Source of the DNA: Mediterranea massiliensis
GTDB taxonomy: Bacteria; Bacteroidota; Bacteroidia; Bacteroidales; Bacteroidaceae
DNA length: 51,159 nt
Assembly: GCA_015060695.1 (NCBI GenBank)
Contig: SUYA01000015.1
Coordinates: 1 to 51,159 of the forward strand
Direction: 5' to 3'
This document shows, piece after piece, positions 22,894-31,960 of this stretch (its first letter is position 1; every line of letters starts with the position of its first letter). The translations under genes and the position numbers were made by a program. The notes below the pieces were generated by a model that searched no databases, was not told where the DNA came from, and saw only the letters and a list, made by a program, of their open reading frames with translations.

Positions 22894-24375
22894 TCAGTTT
22901 GTTTTTTGCTCTCTTGTTTTTTTTACCGGATCTTGAGTAAGATCCATGCCCAATTTTTTGAATATCTTTCTATCTACTTCGCTCAGCATTACGGTGGAGT
23001 GTACCTGACATCCTTTTAGTTTAGGTAATTGTTCTAATGCTTTTCGGCAATTTTCGTCTCGGTTACTCAATATAGATAATGCTACCAATACTTCATCCGT
23101 ATGCAGGCGTGGATTGTTGCCGTGCAGATATTCTACTTTTGTTTTTTGTATGGGTGCTATCATCTCTTCAGGTATCAGCTTTATTTCGTGGTCTATACCG
23201 GCCAGGTGCTTAACTGCATTTAATATGAGGGCTGCACTGGGGCCCAATAGTGGTGTGGTACCTGAAGTTATTATGCTCCCGTCTTGTAACTCTACTGCAG
23301 CTGTGGGTACTCCGGTTTGTTCTTTCCTCTGGCGGGCTGCTACGGTGGTTTTCCTAAAGTCGGTAGTCAACTTCATCTGTTTCAGTATGAAGGCTATTTT
23401 GTTGACTTCGTTTTTGTTGTTTCCTTTTATAGCATAATTACATAAGGCGTAGTAATATCTTCTGATAATCTCTTCGCGAGCAGCTTGACAACAAACTTCT
23501 TCGTCGCTCATGCAGAATCCCACCATATTCACTCCCATGTCGGTAGGCGATTTGTAGGGGCTTTCGCCGTATATTCCTTCGAATAGGGCATTCAGCACGG
23601 GGAATATTTCTATGTCCCGGTTGTAGTTAACAGTTATTTCTCCGTATGCTTCCAAGTGGAAGGGGTCTATCATGTTTAAGTCATCTAAGTCGGCAGTAGC
23701 TGCTTCGTAGGCCATATTCACGGGGTGTTTTAGTGGCAGGTTCCACACCGGAAAGGTTTCAAATTTGGCATAACCAGCCTTTATGCCTCGCTTATGTTCG
23801 TGGTAAAGTTGACTTAGGCATACGGCCATTTTTCCGCTACCGGGTCCAGGTGCAGTAACCACTACTAAAGGACGTGTGGTTTCAATATAATCGTTTTTAC
23901 CAAATCCTTGATCCGAGTCAATCAGTGCCACATCATTGGGATAACCCTCGATGGTGTAGTGATAATATACTTCTATACCTAATTGTTGAAGTCGTGAACG
24001 GTATGCATCGGCACTGGCTTGTCCGTTATAGTGCGTTATTACCACCCCACTGACATAAAGTCCCATGTCGTTGAACACAGTTCGTAGTCTAAGAACGTCT
24101 TCGTCATAGGTAATACCCAAGTCGCTACGCATCTTGTTCTTTTCTATGTCTTTGGCACTAATAACCATGACAATTTCAGCGTAATCACTTAATTGCATGA
24201 GCATCCGCAGTTTGCTATCGGGAAGAAAACCTGGTAAAACGCGGCTGGCGTGGTTGTCGTCGAATAACTTACCCCCGAATTCCAAATATAATTTGTCACC
24301 GAACTGAGCGATACGCTTTTTGATATGTTCGGATTGTATGGTGAGATATTTCTCGTTGTCAAAACCTATGTTCAT
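22894..24375 (-). CDS. DUF1846 family protein
   Basis: 493 residues from ATG 24375 (MNIGFDNEKYLTIQSEHIKKRI), the usual family start and length. A longer frame from 24441 is rejected because the promoter -7 element (24411-24419) lies inside it. Seen: LYLEFGGKLFDDNHASRVLPGF, a nucleotide-loop-like VTAPGPGSGKMAVCLSQL, FPVWNLPLKHPVN, and late TSGTTPLLGPSAALILNAVKHL. The family is conserved and structurally solved in streptococci but lacks an assigned role. The GPGSGK stretch suggests nucleotide or phosphate binding, which is inference. It is the first gene of the DUF1846-DUF3298-rsmG-MBL-gcvP run. Confidence 0.88.
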   Translation of the reverse strand: MNIGFDNEKYLTIQSEHIKKRIAQFGDKLYLEFGGKLFDDNHASRVLPGFLPDSKLRMLMQLSDYAEIVMVISAKDIEKNKMRSDLGITYDEDVLRLRTVFNDMGLYVSGVVITHYNGQASADAYRSRLQQLGIEVYYHYTIEGYPNDVALIDSDQGFGKNDYIETTRPLVVVTAPGPGSGKMAVCLSQLYHEHKRGIKAGYAKFETFPVWNLPLKHPVNMAYEAATADLDDLNMIDPFHLEAYGEITVNYNRDIEIFPVLNALFEGIYGESPYKSPTDMGVNMVGFCMSDEEVCCQAAREEIIRRYYYALCNYAIKGNNKNEVNKIAFILKQMKLTTDFRKTTVAARQRKEQTGVPTAAVELQDGSIITSGTTPLLGPSAALILNAVKHLAGIDHEIKLIPEEMIAPIQKTKVEYLHGNNPRLHTDEVLVALSILSNRDENCRKALEQLPKLKGCQVHSTVMLSEVDRKIFKKLGMDLTQDPVKKTREQKTN

Positions 24376-24410
24376 ATATAGTTTATTTGCAATGTTTATT
24401 GAATAACTCT

Positions 24411-24419
24411 GCAAACTTA
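24411..24419 (-). promoter_or_regulatory. -7 element of the DUF1846 gene
   Basis: TAAGTTTGC on the minus strand fits TAnnTTTGC and predicts a start of transcription near 24405, about 30 bases before ATG 24375. No clear -33. Confidence 0.5.
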
Positions 24420-24490
24420 CATAAAATTCTTCTGATTTCATCTTTGTTTTATAAAAAAGGCGATATGAATGATAAATCTTTTTGTTCAGA

Positions 24491-24523
24491 TTTAGATATT
24501 CCCGCCATTTTATATTACCTTTG
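24491..24523 (+). promoter_or_regulatory. Promoter of the lipB run
   Basis: TTTA (24491-24494), 21 bases, then TACCTTTG (24516-24523), a perfect -7 element 31 bases before the lipB ATG at 24555. Confidence 0.55.
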
Positions 24524-24554
24524 TCGATAATAATTTTTATATTAATCTTGATAT

Positions 24555-25223
24555 ATGGATGTCAATGTCGAAAATTGGGGTCTTATACCCTATGCAGAAG
24601 CCTGGCAACGTCAAAGTACGTGTTTTGATGAATTGATAAAGAAAAAACTTTCTGGAGCGGCTTATGTTAATCATCTCATTTTCTGTGAACATCCTCATGT
24701 ATATACATTAGGCCGTAGTGGAAAATCGCTTAATATGTTGTTGAATCAGAATCAGCTTGAGGCAATTGGGGCAACTCTCTATCATATAGATCGAGGAGGG
24801 GATATTACTTATCATGGCCCCGGACAGTTGGTTTGCTATCCAATCATTAATTTAGAGGATTTTTCATTGGGCTTAAAAGAGTATATCCATCTGTTAGAAG
24901 AAGCCATTATCTTACTATGTGTTTCTTACGGCATAGAAGCTACTCGTATGGAAAAGGCTACAGGGGTATGGTTGGATGTGGGAACTCCTCGTGTCCGGAA
25001 AATTTGTGCCATTGGGGTACGTAGCAGCCGCTTCGTTACTATGCATGGATTAGCATTGAATGTCAATACAGATTTGCGTTATTTTAGTTACATTAATCCA
25101 TGTGGATTTATCGATAAAGGTGTCACTTCTTTGCAGAAAGAATTGGGACGTGAATTATCTATGACTGAAGTGACGAAAAAGTTAGAAAATAACATATATC
25201 ATTTGCTTGTGAATAAATTGTAA
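24555..25223 (+). CDS. lipB: Octanoyltransferase (lipoate synthesis)
   Basis: 222 residues, family length. It transfers octanoyl from acyl carrier protein to lipoyl domains. Seen: CEHPHVYTLGRSGK near the N-terminus, RGGDITYHGPGQLVCYPI (the family signature), GVWLDVGTPRVRKICAIGVR with the catalytic Lys before ICAIG, and INPCGF with the catalytic Cys. Cytoplasmic. First gene of a rightward run with the HerA-like ATPase 15 bases later. Likely target proteins include the glycine cleavage H protein. Confidence 0.95.
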   Translation: MDVNVENWGLIPYAEAWQRQSTCFDELIKKKLSGAAYVNHLIFCEHPHVYTLGRSGKSLNMLLNQNQLEAIGATLYHIDRGGDITYHGPGQLVCYPIINLEDFSLGLKEYIHLLEEAIILLCVSYGIEATRMEKATGVWLDVGTPRVRKICAIGVRSSRFVTMHGLALNVNTDLRYFSYINPCGFIDKGVTSLQKELGRELSMTEVTKKLENNIYHLLVNKL

Positions 25224-25238
25224 TATTTAAAGAGAATT

Positions 25239-26738
25239 ATGTACAGAGATAATCAACTATATGTGGCTCATTCGGCAGAAGGCCCCATTCATATTATAGG
25301 TAAAATGGCTAATCGACATGGTTTGATAGCTGGTGCTACTGGAACAGGAAAAACAGTTACTCTGCAAGTGCTGGCAGAGACATTTTCTCAAGCAGGAGTT
25401 CCGTGTTTTATGGCTGACATGAAGGGTGATTTGTCGGGTATTTCCCAACCGGGTGGATTGAGCAAGTTTATAGAGAAACGTTGTGCAGAGTGGGGAATGG
25501 ATACAAACGCATTAAAGTTTGAGTCTTGTCCAGTGCGTCTTTACGACGTATTCGGTGAACAAGGGCATCCTATGCGAACCACTATAGAAAAAATGGGTGC
25601 TATGCTGATGGCTCGTTTGTTGGATTTGAATGATACACAAACTGGTGTGCTGACACTTGCTTTCAGAATAGCACGCGATGAACAACTTCCACTGATTGAT
25701 TTGAAGGATTTACGATTGATGTTGGATTATGTTGCTAAGGAGTCAGGACGTTATGCCACTACCTATGGTAATATTTCAACAGCTTCTGTTGGTGCTATTC
25801 AGCGTGCTTTGTTGGCTTTGGCCGAGCAGGGGGGAGAACAATTCTTTGGCGAACCGGCTTTTGATATCTTTGACCTTTTTCAGACAGAAGGGGGGCGGGG
25901 AGTGATGAATATTCTTGCCGCTGATAAATTGATGCTCCAACCTAAACTTTATTCAACCTTCTTAATGTGGCTTTTGACTGAAATATACGAAAAAATGCCA
26001 GAAGTGGGTGATTTGGAATTGCCAAAGATGGTATTTTTCTTTGATGAGGCACATATGCTTTTCAAAGATACCTCGAAAGCATTGATAGAGAAAATTGAAC
26101 AGGTGGTACGGTTAATTCGTTCGAAGGGTGTTGGTGTATATTTCATCTCTCAATCACCCTCAGACCTACCAGATACTATTTTAGGACAATGTGGAAATCG
26201 GGTACAACATGCTTTACGTGCCTTTACTCCTAAAGACCAGGCGGCGGTAAAGTCGGCGGCTCAAACGTTTCGCCCTAATCCGGCCTTCGATACCAATCGC
26301 GAAATATTAGAGTTGGGTACAGGTGAAGCTTTGGTCTCGTTTCTCGATGAAAAAGGTGCCCCATCGATGGTGCAAAAAGCTAAAATACTTTTTCCCTTAA
26401 GTCAAATAGGAGCAATCACTCTTGAACAGCGCTCTGCTATTATCTCTTCATCGCGTATCGGGGGGAAATACGAGTCGTTGGTTGACCGCGATTCTGCTTT
26501 TGAGCGCATTATTCGTCAACGCGAGGTCGCAGAAAAGCAAGCCGCTGAAATAGAGGCTCGCAAAGCTCATGAAAAGGAGGAAGAACGTCGTCGAAAAGAG
26601 GAAAAGAAACAACGTCGTTCAACGGGGAAAAGTAAAAGTGTCTTGGCTACCATATTAGGGACGGCCGTTACTTATTTTGCAAAGACCGTAGCAACTCAAT
26701 TAGCTCGTAATTTGACGAAAAAGAGTAAGAGTAGATAG
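25239..26738 (+). CDS. HerA-like ATPase, DUF853 family
   Basis: 499 residues. VirB4/HerA-FtsK superfamily. Walker A is GATGTGKT (about 32-39), the strand MADMKGDLSGIS follows, Walker B is MVFFFDEAHML, then the sensor YFISQSPSDLPD and the arginine-containing CGNRVQHALRAFTPKDQ. The C-terminal 70 residues are a highly charged coiled-coil-like helix (AEKQAAEIEARKAHEKEEERRRKEEKK) ending in a basic tail. HerA proteins translocate DNA, but DUF853 proteins (YjgR type) have no settled role. Co-oriented with lipB and the DMP19-type gene. Confidence 0.88.
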   Translation: MYRDNQLYVAHSAEGPIHIIGKMANRHGLIAGATGTGKTVTLQVLAETFSQAGVPCFMADMKGDLSGISQPGGLSKFIEKRCAEWGMDTNALKFESCPVRLYDVFGEQGHPMRTTIEKMGAMLMARLLDLNDTQTGVLTLAFRIARDEQLPLIDLKDLRLMLDYVAKESGRYATTYGNISTASVGAIQRALLALAEQGGEQFFGEPAFDIFDLFQTEGGRGVMNILAADKLMLQPKLYSTFLMWLLTEIYEKMPEVGDLELPKMVFFFDEAHMLFKDTSKALIEKIEQVVRLIRSKGVGVYFISQSPSDLPDTILGQCGNRVQHALRAFTPKDQAAVKSAAQTFRPNPAFDTNREILELGTGEALVSFLDEKGAPSMVQKAKILFPLSQIGAITLEQRSAIISSSRIGGKYESLVDRDSAFERIIRQREVAEKQAAEIEARKAHEKEEERRRKEEKKQRRSTGKSKSVLATILGTAVTYFAKTVATQLARNLTKKSKSR

Positions 26739-26787
26739 AGCTATTATTGATGTTTAATATTGTTTTACTAATTATAAAGAAGTTTTT

Positions 26788-27300
26788 ATGATTAAAGTAA
26801 CAGATAAAGCCTTGCGACAAGCAGCAAGTGAGGGAATGGATGCTTTTATTCAAGTGTTTTCCGATGCTTATCGTGAAGCTATAGGCGGAGAATTGACGAG
26901 TGATACAATGTCGATGTTGACGGGAGAGCAACATGCTCTTTATTCGTATGTAATATTTCGGGATGAGGTGATGGAAGGAGGATTCTGTCAACTCGTTCAA
27001 AATGGATATGGTGCCTATATCTTTGATAATCCATTTGCCAAGGCAATGCGTTTGTGGGGGGTAAATGAACTGACAAAAATTGTATATGCGGCAAAGAAAA
27101 TTTACGATGCTCACCGTGAAGATTTAGAACGTGAACGTAATGATGAGGAGTTTATGGCTATGTATGAGCAATACGAAGCTTTTGACGAATTGGAAGATGA
27201 TTTTTTAGAGAAGGAAGAAAGGTTTACTGCACAAATAGCCGAATATGTAGATAATCATATAGATTTGTTTGCTGAAATTACTATGGAAAACAAAAATTGA
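26788..27300 (+). CDS. DMP19 family protein
   Basis: 170 residues. The domain pattern GEQHALYSYVIFRDEVMEGGFCQLVQNGYGAYIFDNPFAKA is that of the DMP19 (DUF4375) family. The founding Neisseria member is a DNA mimic that blocks a DNA-binding repressor. This protein is also strongly acidic in its last 60 residues (EDLERERNDEEF, then DELEDDFLEKEE), in line with DNA mimicry, but the mimic role has not been shown for this branch. Cytoplasmic. 49 bases behind the HerA-like ATPase gene. Confidence 0.78.
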   Translation: MIKVTDKALRQAASEGMDAFIQVFSDAYREAIGGELTSDTMSMLTGEQHALYSYVIFRDEVMEGGFCQLVQNGYGAYIFDNPFAKAMRLWGVNELTKIVYAAKKIYDAHREDLERERNDEEFMAMYEQYEAFDELEDDFLEKEERFTAQIAEYVDNHIDLFAEITMENKN

Positions 27301-27359
27301 CCCCGATCATCATTAACAACTTTATACCAGATTATTAAAAACAATAAAAAAAACGATAG

Positions 27360-27395
27360 TTTGCGCTATTACTCAATTCTTTTCCCTAATTTTGC
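27360..27395 (+). promoter_or_regulatory. Candidate promoter of the NigD-like gene
   Basis: TTTG (27360-27363), 23 bases, then TAATTTTGC (27387-27395). The -7 is perfect; the spacing is longer than the usual 19-21. The ATG is at 27425. Confidence 0.45.
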
Positions 27396-27424
27396 AGCGC
27401 TAAACAAAAATAAAGACTATAGCG

Positions 27425-28168
27425 ATGAAACAAATTAAATTTATGATGGCCGCCCTTGCCTTAATGATGGGCATCTCTTTTACATCATGTTTGGATTCAG
27501 GTAACACTGGTGACGTTTGGGATTTGGGTGGTTACATGACCGTTCAACAATACATGGGAACAGTCACTTTAAAGATGGATAATGGCGTGAGTATTTATCC
27601 TACTAATCCTAGCGATTTGATGTTGGACGCTTTGACCGGTAAATATCCTGAACGTGTTGTTGCATATTGCAAGTTGTTGGAAGGTGACGAATTTGTTGAA
27701 ACAAAGAAAGATTATCAAGCTCAAGTAATTAGTTGGTCACAAGTACCGGTAAAGGATTTCTGTACACGTCCTGATACAATTAATAGTGAAAAAGTGATTC
27801 CTTTGCAATCGGTTTATGGTGGTTGGGCCGCAAATGGCTATATCAATGCTAGCTTTGTTTTTAATTATACTGGTGCGGCTTTCGATTTTGAACTCTACCC
27901 AGAAAAGGCTGAGGGTGATAAATTGACTCTTCGTTTGAAGCAAACTGCTGGTTCGCAAGGTGGTGGACAACTTGTGGAATATGTATATAGTTTCCGTCAG
28001 CCCCATTTCGGAGCATTACAAGATCAATTGGAAGAATTAGGATTATCACCATTGACTCCTGTTAACGATAGTATCACTGTTACTATTGTTGGTACTGGCG
28101 AGCGTGAAACAGATTTAAAGGGTGAAGGCGCCAACGAAACATTCCGTATGGCAACTGCTAACTATTGA
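27425..28168 (+). CDS. NigD-like lipoprotein
   Basis: 247 residues. The signal peptide MKQIKFMMAALALMMGISFTSC has a lipobox ending at Cys22, so it is a membrane-anchored lipoprotein. The rest (DLGGYMTVQQYMGTVTLKMDNG, YPTNPSDLM, GERVVAY-like ERVVAYCKLLEGDE, and SYRQPH-like YSFRQPHFG) follows the NigD-like pattern of Bacteroides. NigD was first linked to a bacteriocin-like operon, but most family members have unknown function. It has its own promoter and its stop is close to the start of the Yip1-like gene. Confidence 0.82.
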   Translation: MKQIKFMMAALALMMGISFTSCLDSGNTGDVWDLGGYMTVQQYMGTVTLKMDNGVSIYPTNPSDLMLDALTGKYPERVVAYCKLLEGDEFVETKKDYQAQVISWSQVPVKDFCTRPDTINSEKVIPLQSVYGGWAANGYINASFVFNYTGAAFDFELYPEKAEGDKLTLRLKQTAGSQGGGQLVEYVYSFRQPHFGALQDQLEELGLSPLTPVNDSITVTIVGTGERETDLKGEGANETFRMATANY

Positions 28169-28172
28169 TGTT

Positions 28173-28748
28173 TTGAATTATAAGGAATTATTCCATATAG
28201 CTCTACAACTGATTTCCTCTCCGGCGCGTGCCTGGGAGGAAATTCGTTTGGAAGAGGATAAGCAAAAAGTAATTGTAACTTTTGTTTATCCTATGATTGG
28301 TTTATGTGGTCTTTCCGTCTTTATAGGAGTGTTATTATCCAACGGTTGGAGTGGCCCACAAAGTTTTCAATATGCCATGACTCGTTGTTGTGCCGTGGCA
28401 GTTTCTTTATTTGGTGGTTATTATTTGGCTTCATATTTGATTGCTGAAATCAGTGAACGAATGTTTGGTTTAGAAATAGACCGTTTGCAAATTCAACGTT
28501 TTGCCGGCTATGCCATGGTCATTTTGTTCATATTACAAATAGTCATTGGCGTGTTGCCCGATTTCAAAGTGGTATCGTTGCTTTTGCAATTCTATACAGC
28601 CTTTGTCGTGTGGGAAGGTAGTGAAAAGATGTTATTGATTCCCGAAAAGGAACGTTTTCGATTTACTATTTTTTCCACATTAGTGTTACTTCTGTGTCCA
28701 ACAATTATTGAACTTATATTCAATCGATTGACAATGGTACTTATTTGA
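28173..28748 (+). CDS. Yip1-family integral membrane protein
   Basis: 191 residues if translation starts at TTG 28173 ([24 protein letters not shown]). A GTG at 28122 overlaps the NigD-like gene in another frame and gives an unconvincing N-terminus. A short soluble N-terminus with WEEIRLEED is followed by about five hydrophobic segments ([78 protein letters not shown]). This is the pattern of the Yip1/DUF1282 family, whose bacterial function is unknown. 4 bases after the NigD-like gene, 31 bases before smpB. Confidence 0.72.
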   Translation: MNYKELFHIALQLISSPARAWEEIRLEEDKQKVIVTFVYPMIGLCGLSVFIGVLLSNGWSGPQSFQYAMTRCCAVAVSLFGGYYLASYLIAEISERMFGLEIDRLQIQRFAGYAMVILFILQIVIGVLPDFKVVSLLLQFYTAFVVWEGSEKMLLIPEKERFRFTIFSTLVLLLCPTIIELIFNRLTMVLI

Positions 28749-28779
28749 TTTTTTTGAATTGATACAGGCTTCATTACTC

Positions 28780-29232
28780 ATGAAACTTCCTTCGGTAAAT
28801 ATAAAGAATAAACGTGCTACTTTTGATTATGCATTAGTAGATACCTATACGGCAGGTATTGTACTGACTGGTACTGAGATAAAATCTATTCGTCTTGGAA
28901 AAGCTAGTTTGGTGGATACTTATTGCTATTTTGTTAACGGAGAGTTGTGGGTGAAGAATATGCATGTGGCCGAGTATTTCTATGGTTCATATAATAATCA
29001 TACGGCTCGACGAGAACGGAAATTGCTTTTAACAAAAAAAGAGTTAGATAAACTACAACGTGGAAGTAAAGACCCCGGATTTACTATTATACCTGTGAGA
29101 CTTTTTATTAATGAAAAAGGATTGGCCAAATTGGTAGTAGCTTTGGCAAAGGGTAAAAAGGAATATGATAAACGTGAATCGCTGAAAGCAAAGGCTGATA
29201 AACGTGACATGGATAGAATGTTTAAGAGATGA
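28780..29232 (+). CDS. smpB: SsrA-binding protein
   Basis: 150 residues from ATG 28780 ([21 protein letters not shown]). The upstream in-frame TTG at 28759 is rejected because families start near MK. It binds tmRNA and helps rescue stalled ribosomes. Seen: [57 protein letters not shown] and the C-terminal basic tail [27 protein letters not shown]. tmRNA itself is not in the window. The metH ATG overlaps its stop (ATGA), so the two are translated from one transcript. Confidence 0.96.
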   Translation: MKLPSVNIKNKRATFDYALVDTYTAGIVLTGTEIKSIRLGKASLVDTYCYFVNGELWVKNMHVAEYFYGSYNNHTARRERKLLLTKKELDKLQRGSKDPGFTIIPVRLFINEKGLAKLVVALAKGKKEYDKRESLKAKADKRDMDRMFKR

Positions 29233-31958
29233 AGACACTGAAAGAACTTCTGGATAGCCGGATTCTTATTTTGGACGGTGCCATGGGTACCATGATACAA
29301 CCATACAACTTAACGGAGAAGGATTTTCGTGGTGAACGTTTTGCTCATCTTTCAGGTCAACAGAAGGGGAATAATGACTTGCTTTGCTTAACTCGTCCGG
29401 ATATTATACAAGACATTCACAGAAAATATTTATCTGCCGGAGCTGATATCATAGAGACCAATACATTTAATGCAACGCGTATCAGCATGACTGATTATCA
29501 TACTGAAGAGTATGTAAGTGAAATCAATTTGGCTGCAGTTCGTATAGCTCGTCAAGTGGCCGATGAATTTACGCTACAAAACCCTAAAAAGCCTCGATTT
29601 GTGGCAGGTTCAGTAGGCCCTACCAATAAGACTTGTTCTATGAGTCCAGATGTGAACAATCCTGCATATCGTGCGTTGACTTTCGATGAATTGCAGAGGG
29701 CTTATGTGGAACAAATGATAGCGTTACTTCAAGGTGGAGTGGATGCATTATTAATAGAAACCATATTTGATACTTTAAATGCCAAAGCAGCCATTCGAGC
29801 TTCCGAACTGGCTATGGAACAAGTTGGTAGAAAGGTGCCTTTGATGTTGTCTGTAACCGTATCAGATAATGCCGGTCGTACGTTATCTGGACAAACGTTA
29901 GAAGCTTTTTTGGCTTCCATCTCTCATGCAGACATCCTCTCTGTCGGATTGAATTGTTCGTTTGGTGCACGTCAATTAAAACCTTTCTTGCAACAATTGG
30001 CCACTAATGCACCTTATTATATCAGTGCTTATCCCAATGCCGGATTACCTAATAGTTTTGGAGTTTATGATCAAACACCCGAACAAATGGCGTTGGAAGT
30101 AAAAGAATACATCGACGAGTCTTTGGTTAATATCATCGGTGGATGTTGTGGAACTACTGAAGCCTATATAGCCTGTTTTAATAAACTGGTAGATGGTGCA
30201 AAACCGCATCAGCCACTCCAACGAATGGCCCATCTTCGCCTATCAGGATTGGAATTGTTGGAAGTAAAACCTGAAAATAATTTCATAAATATTGGAGAAC
30301 GATGCAATGTGGCTGGTTCAAGAAAATTTTTGAGGCTAATAAGTGAAAAAAAATATGAGGAGGCATTATCTATAGCTCGTAAACAGGTAGAAGATGGTGC
30401 ACAAATCATTGATGTGAATATGGACGATGGCCTTCTTGATGCACCATTCGAGATGGTAAACTTTTTGAATTTGATAGCCTCTGAACCAGAAATAGCTAAA
30501 GTTCCAGTGATGATTGATTCTTCGAAGTGGGAAGTGATAGAGGCTGGGCTGAAGTGTGTGCAAGGAAAATCGATAGTTAATTCAATTTCTCTGAAAGAGG
30601 GTGAAGAGAAGTTCTTGGAAAAAGCCTCACTTGTTAAAAAATATGGTGCTGCTGTGGTAGTGATGGCTTTTGATGAGCAAGGACAAGCCGATACTTATGA
30701 GCGAAAGATAGCAGTCTGTGAACGAGCCTACCATCTATTAGTAAATGTATTGGACTTTAATCCGTGCGATATCATATTTGATCCCAATGTCTTGACTATA
30801 GCTACTGGTATGGAAGAGCATAATAACTATGCTATTGATTTTATTCGTGCGGCTGGTTGGGTACGTCGCAATTTGACTGGAGCACATGTTAGTGGTGGAG
30901 TAAGCAATCTTTCTTTCTCATTTCGTGGTAATAATTACATTCGCGAGGCCATTCATGCCGTTTTCCTCTATCATGCTATTGCTGAAGGAATGGATATGGG
31001 AATTGTCAATCCTACTACATCAGTTCTCTATTCAGATATTCCTAATGATCTATTGCAACGTATTGAAGATGTGGTATTGAATCGTCGTCAGGATGCTGCT
31101 GAACGTTTGATAGAGATAGTCTCAAATAGCAAACAACAAGTTGTAACAAATGCTCCTAATTTATTGAACGATAGAAAATCTATTCCTGTTGGAGAACGCT
31201 TGGCATTAGCATTAATAAAAGGGTCATCTGATTATTTGGAAGAAGATTTGATTGAAGCATTGTCCCAATATTCATGTGCAGTAGATATAATAGAGGGTCC
31301 TTTGATGGATGGAATGAATCGAGTGGGTGAACTTTTTGGTCAAGGAAAAATGTTTTTACCTCAAGTGGTGAAGACTGCTCGTACGATGAAAAAGGCAGTC
31401 GCTATTTTACAACCCATAATCGAAAGTGAAAAGCATACCAATACGACTTCGTCAGGGAAAGTGTTGTTAGCTACGGTAAAAGGTGATGTGCATGATATTG
31501 GTAAGAATATTGTATCTGTGGTAATGGCCTGTAATGGCTATGAAATCATTGATTTGGGTGTGATGGTATCGGCTGAAACAATTCTTCAACAAGCCATAGA
31601 AAAAAAAGTGGATATCATTGGATTAAGCGGCTTAATAACTCCTTCATTGGATGAAATGGTGTATATTGCTACCGAATTGGAAAAAGCGGGCCTTGATATA
31701 CCTTTAATGATTGGTGGAGCCACTACATCCGAACGGCATACAGCTTTGAAGATTGCTTCCGTTTATCATGCGCCAGTTGTTCATTTGAAAGATGCATCAC
31801 AAAATGCCGGAATTGCTGTTCGTTTATTGAATCCTTTACAGAAAAAAACTTTGGTCAGCGAGTTGGAAGCTACTTATAGTCGGTATCGTGCAGAAATGAA
31901 ACAATCCGAACTGTTCAGTTTTGAAGAGGCGCAAGCCAATCGGTTGAATTTATTTTAA
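29229..31958 (+). CDS. metH: Cobalamin-dependent methionine synthase, no reactivation domain
   Basis: 909 residues. It methylates homocysteine from methyltetrahydrofolate through cobalamin. Domains: homocysteine-binding barrel (1-320) with [11 protein letters not shown] and the zinc cysteines in IIGGCCGTT; pterin-binding domain (about 350-620, [23 protein letters not shown]); cobalamin cap (about 640-740); and B12-binding domain with VHDIGKNIV, the loop carrying the cobalt-ligand His, [13 protein letters not shown] and GGATTS. It stops there; E. coli MetH (about 1227) has a further 330-residue AdoMet activation domain that is absent. Bacteroides are known to make such short forms, so reactivation probably uses a separate protein. 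Overlaps smpB by 4 bases. Confidence 0.95.
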   Translation: MKTLKELLDSRILILDGAMGTMIQPYNLTEKDFRGERFAHLSGQQKGNNDLLCLTRPDIIQDIHRKYLSAGADIIETNTFNATRISMTDYHTEEYVSEINLAAVRIARQVADEFTLQNPKKPRFVAGSVGPTNKTCSMSPDVNNPAYRALTFDELQRAYVEQMIALLQGGVDALLIETIFDTLNAKAAIRASELAMEQVGRKVPLMLSVTVSDNAGRTLSGQTLEAFLASISHADILSVGLNCSFGARQLKPFLQQLATNAPYYISAYPNAGLPNSFGVYDQTPEQMALEVKEYIDESLVNIIGGCCGTTEAYIACFNKLVDGAKPHQPLQRMAHLRLSGLELLEVKPENNFINIGERCNVAGSRKFLRLISEKKYEEALSIARKQVEDGAQIIDVNMDDGLLDAPFEMVNFLNLIASEPEIAKVPVMIDSSKWEVIEAGLKCVQGKSIVNSISLKEGEEKFLEKASLVKKYGAAVVVMAFDEQGQADTYERKIAVCERAYHLLVNVLDFNPCDIIFDPNVLTIATGMEEHNNYAIDFIRAAGWVRRNLTGAHVSGGVSNLSFSFRGNNYIREAIHAVFLYHAIAEGMDMGIVNPTTSVLYSDIPNDLLQRIEDVVLNRRQDAAERLIEIVSNSKQQVVTNAPNLLNDRKSIPVGERLALALIKGSSDYLEEDLIEALSQYSCAVDIIEGPLMDGMNRVGELFGQGKMFLPQVVKTARTMKKAVAILQPIIESEKHTNTTSSGKVLLATVKGDVHDIGKNIVSVVMACNGYEIIDLGVMVSAETILQQAIEKKVDIIGLSGLITPSLDEMVYIATELEKAGLDIPLMIGGATTSERHTALKIASVYHAPVVHLKDASQNAGIAVRLLNPLQKKTLVSELEATYSRYRAEMKQSELFSFEEAQANRLNLF

Positions 31959-31960
31959 TG

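Noticed and set aside
28122..28172. GTG start for the Yip1-like protein overlapping the NigD-like gene
   Set aside because: The extra 17 residues are an out-of-frame reading of the NigD-like C-terminus; TTG 28173 fits the family start.
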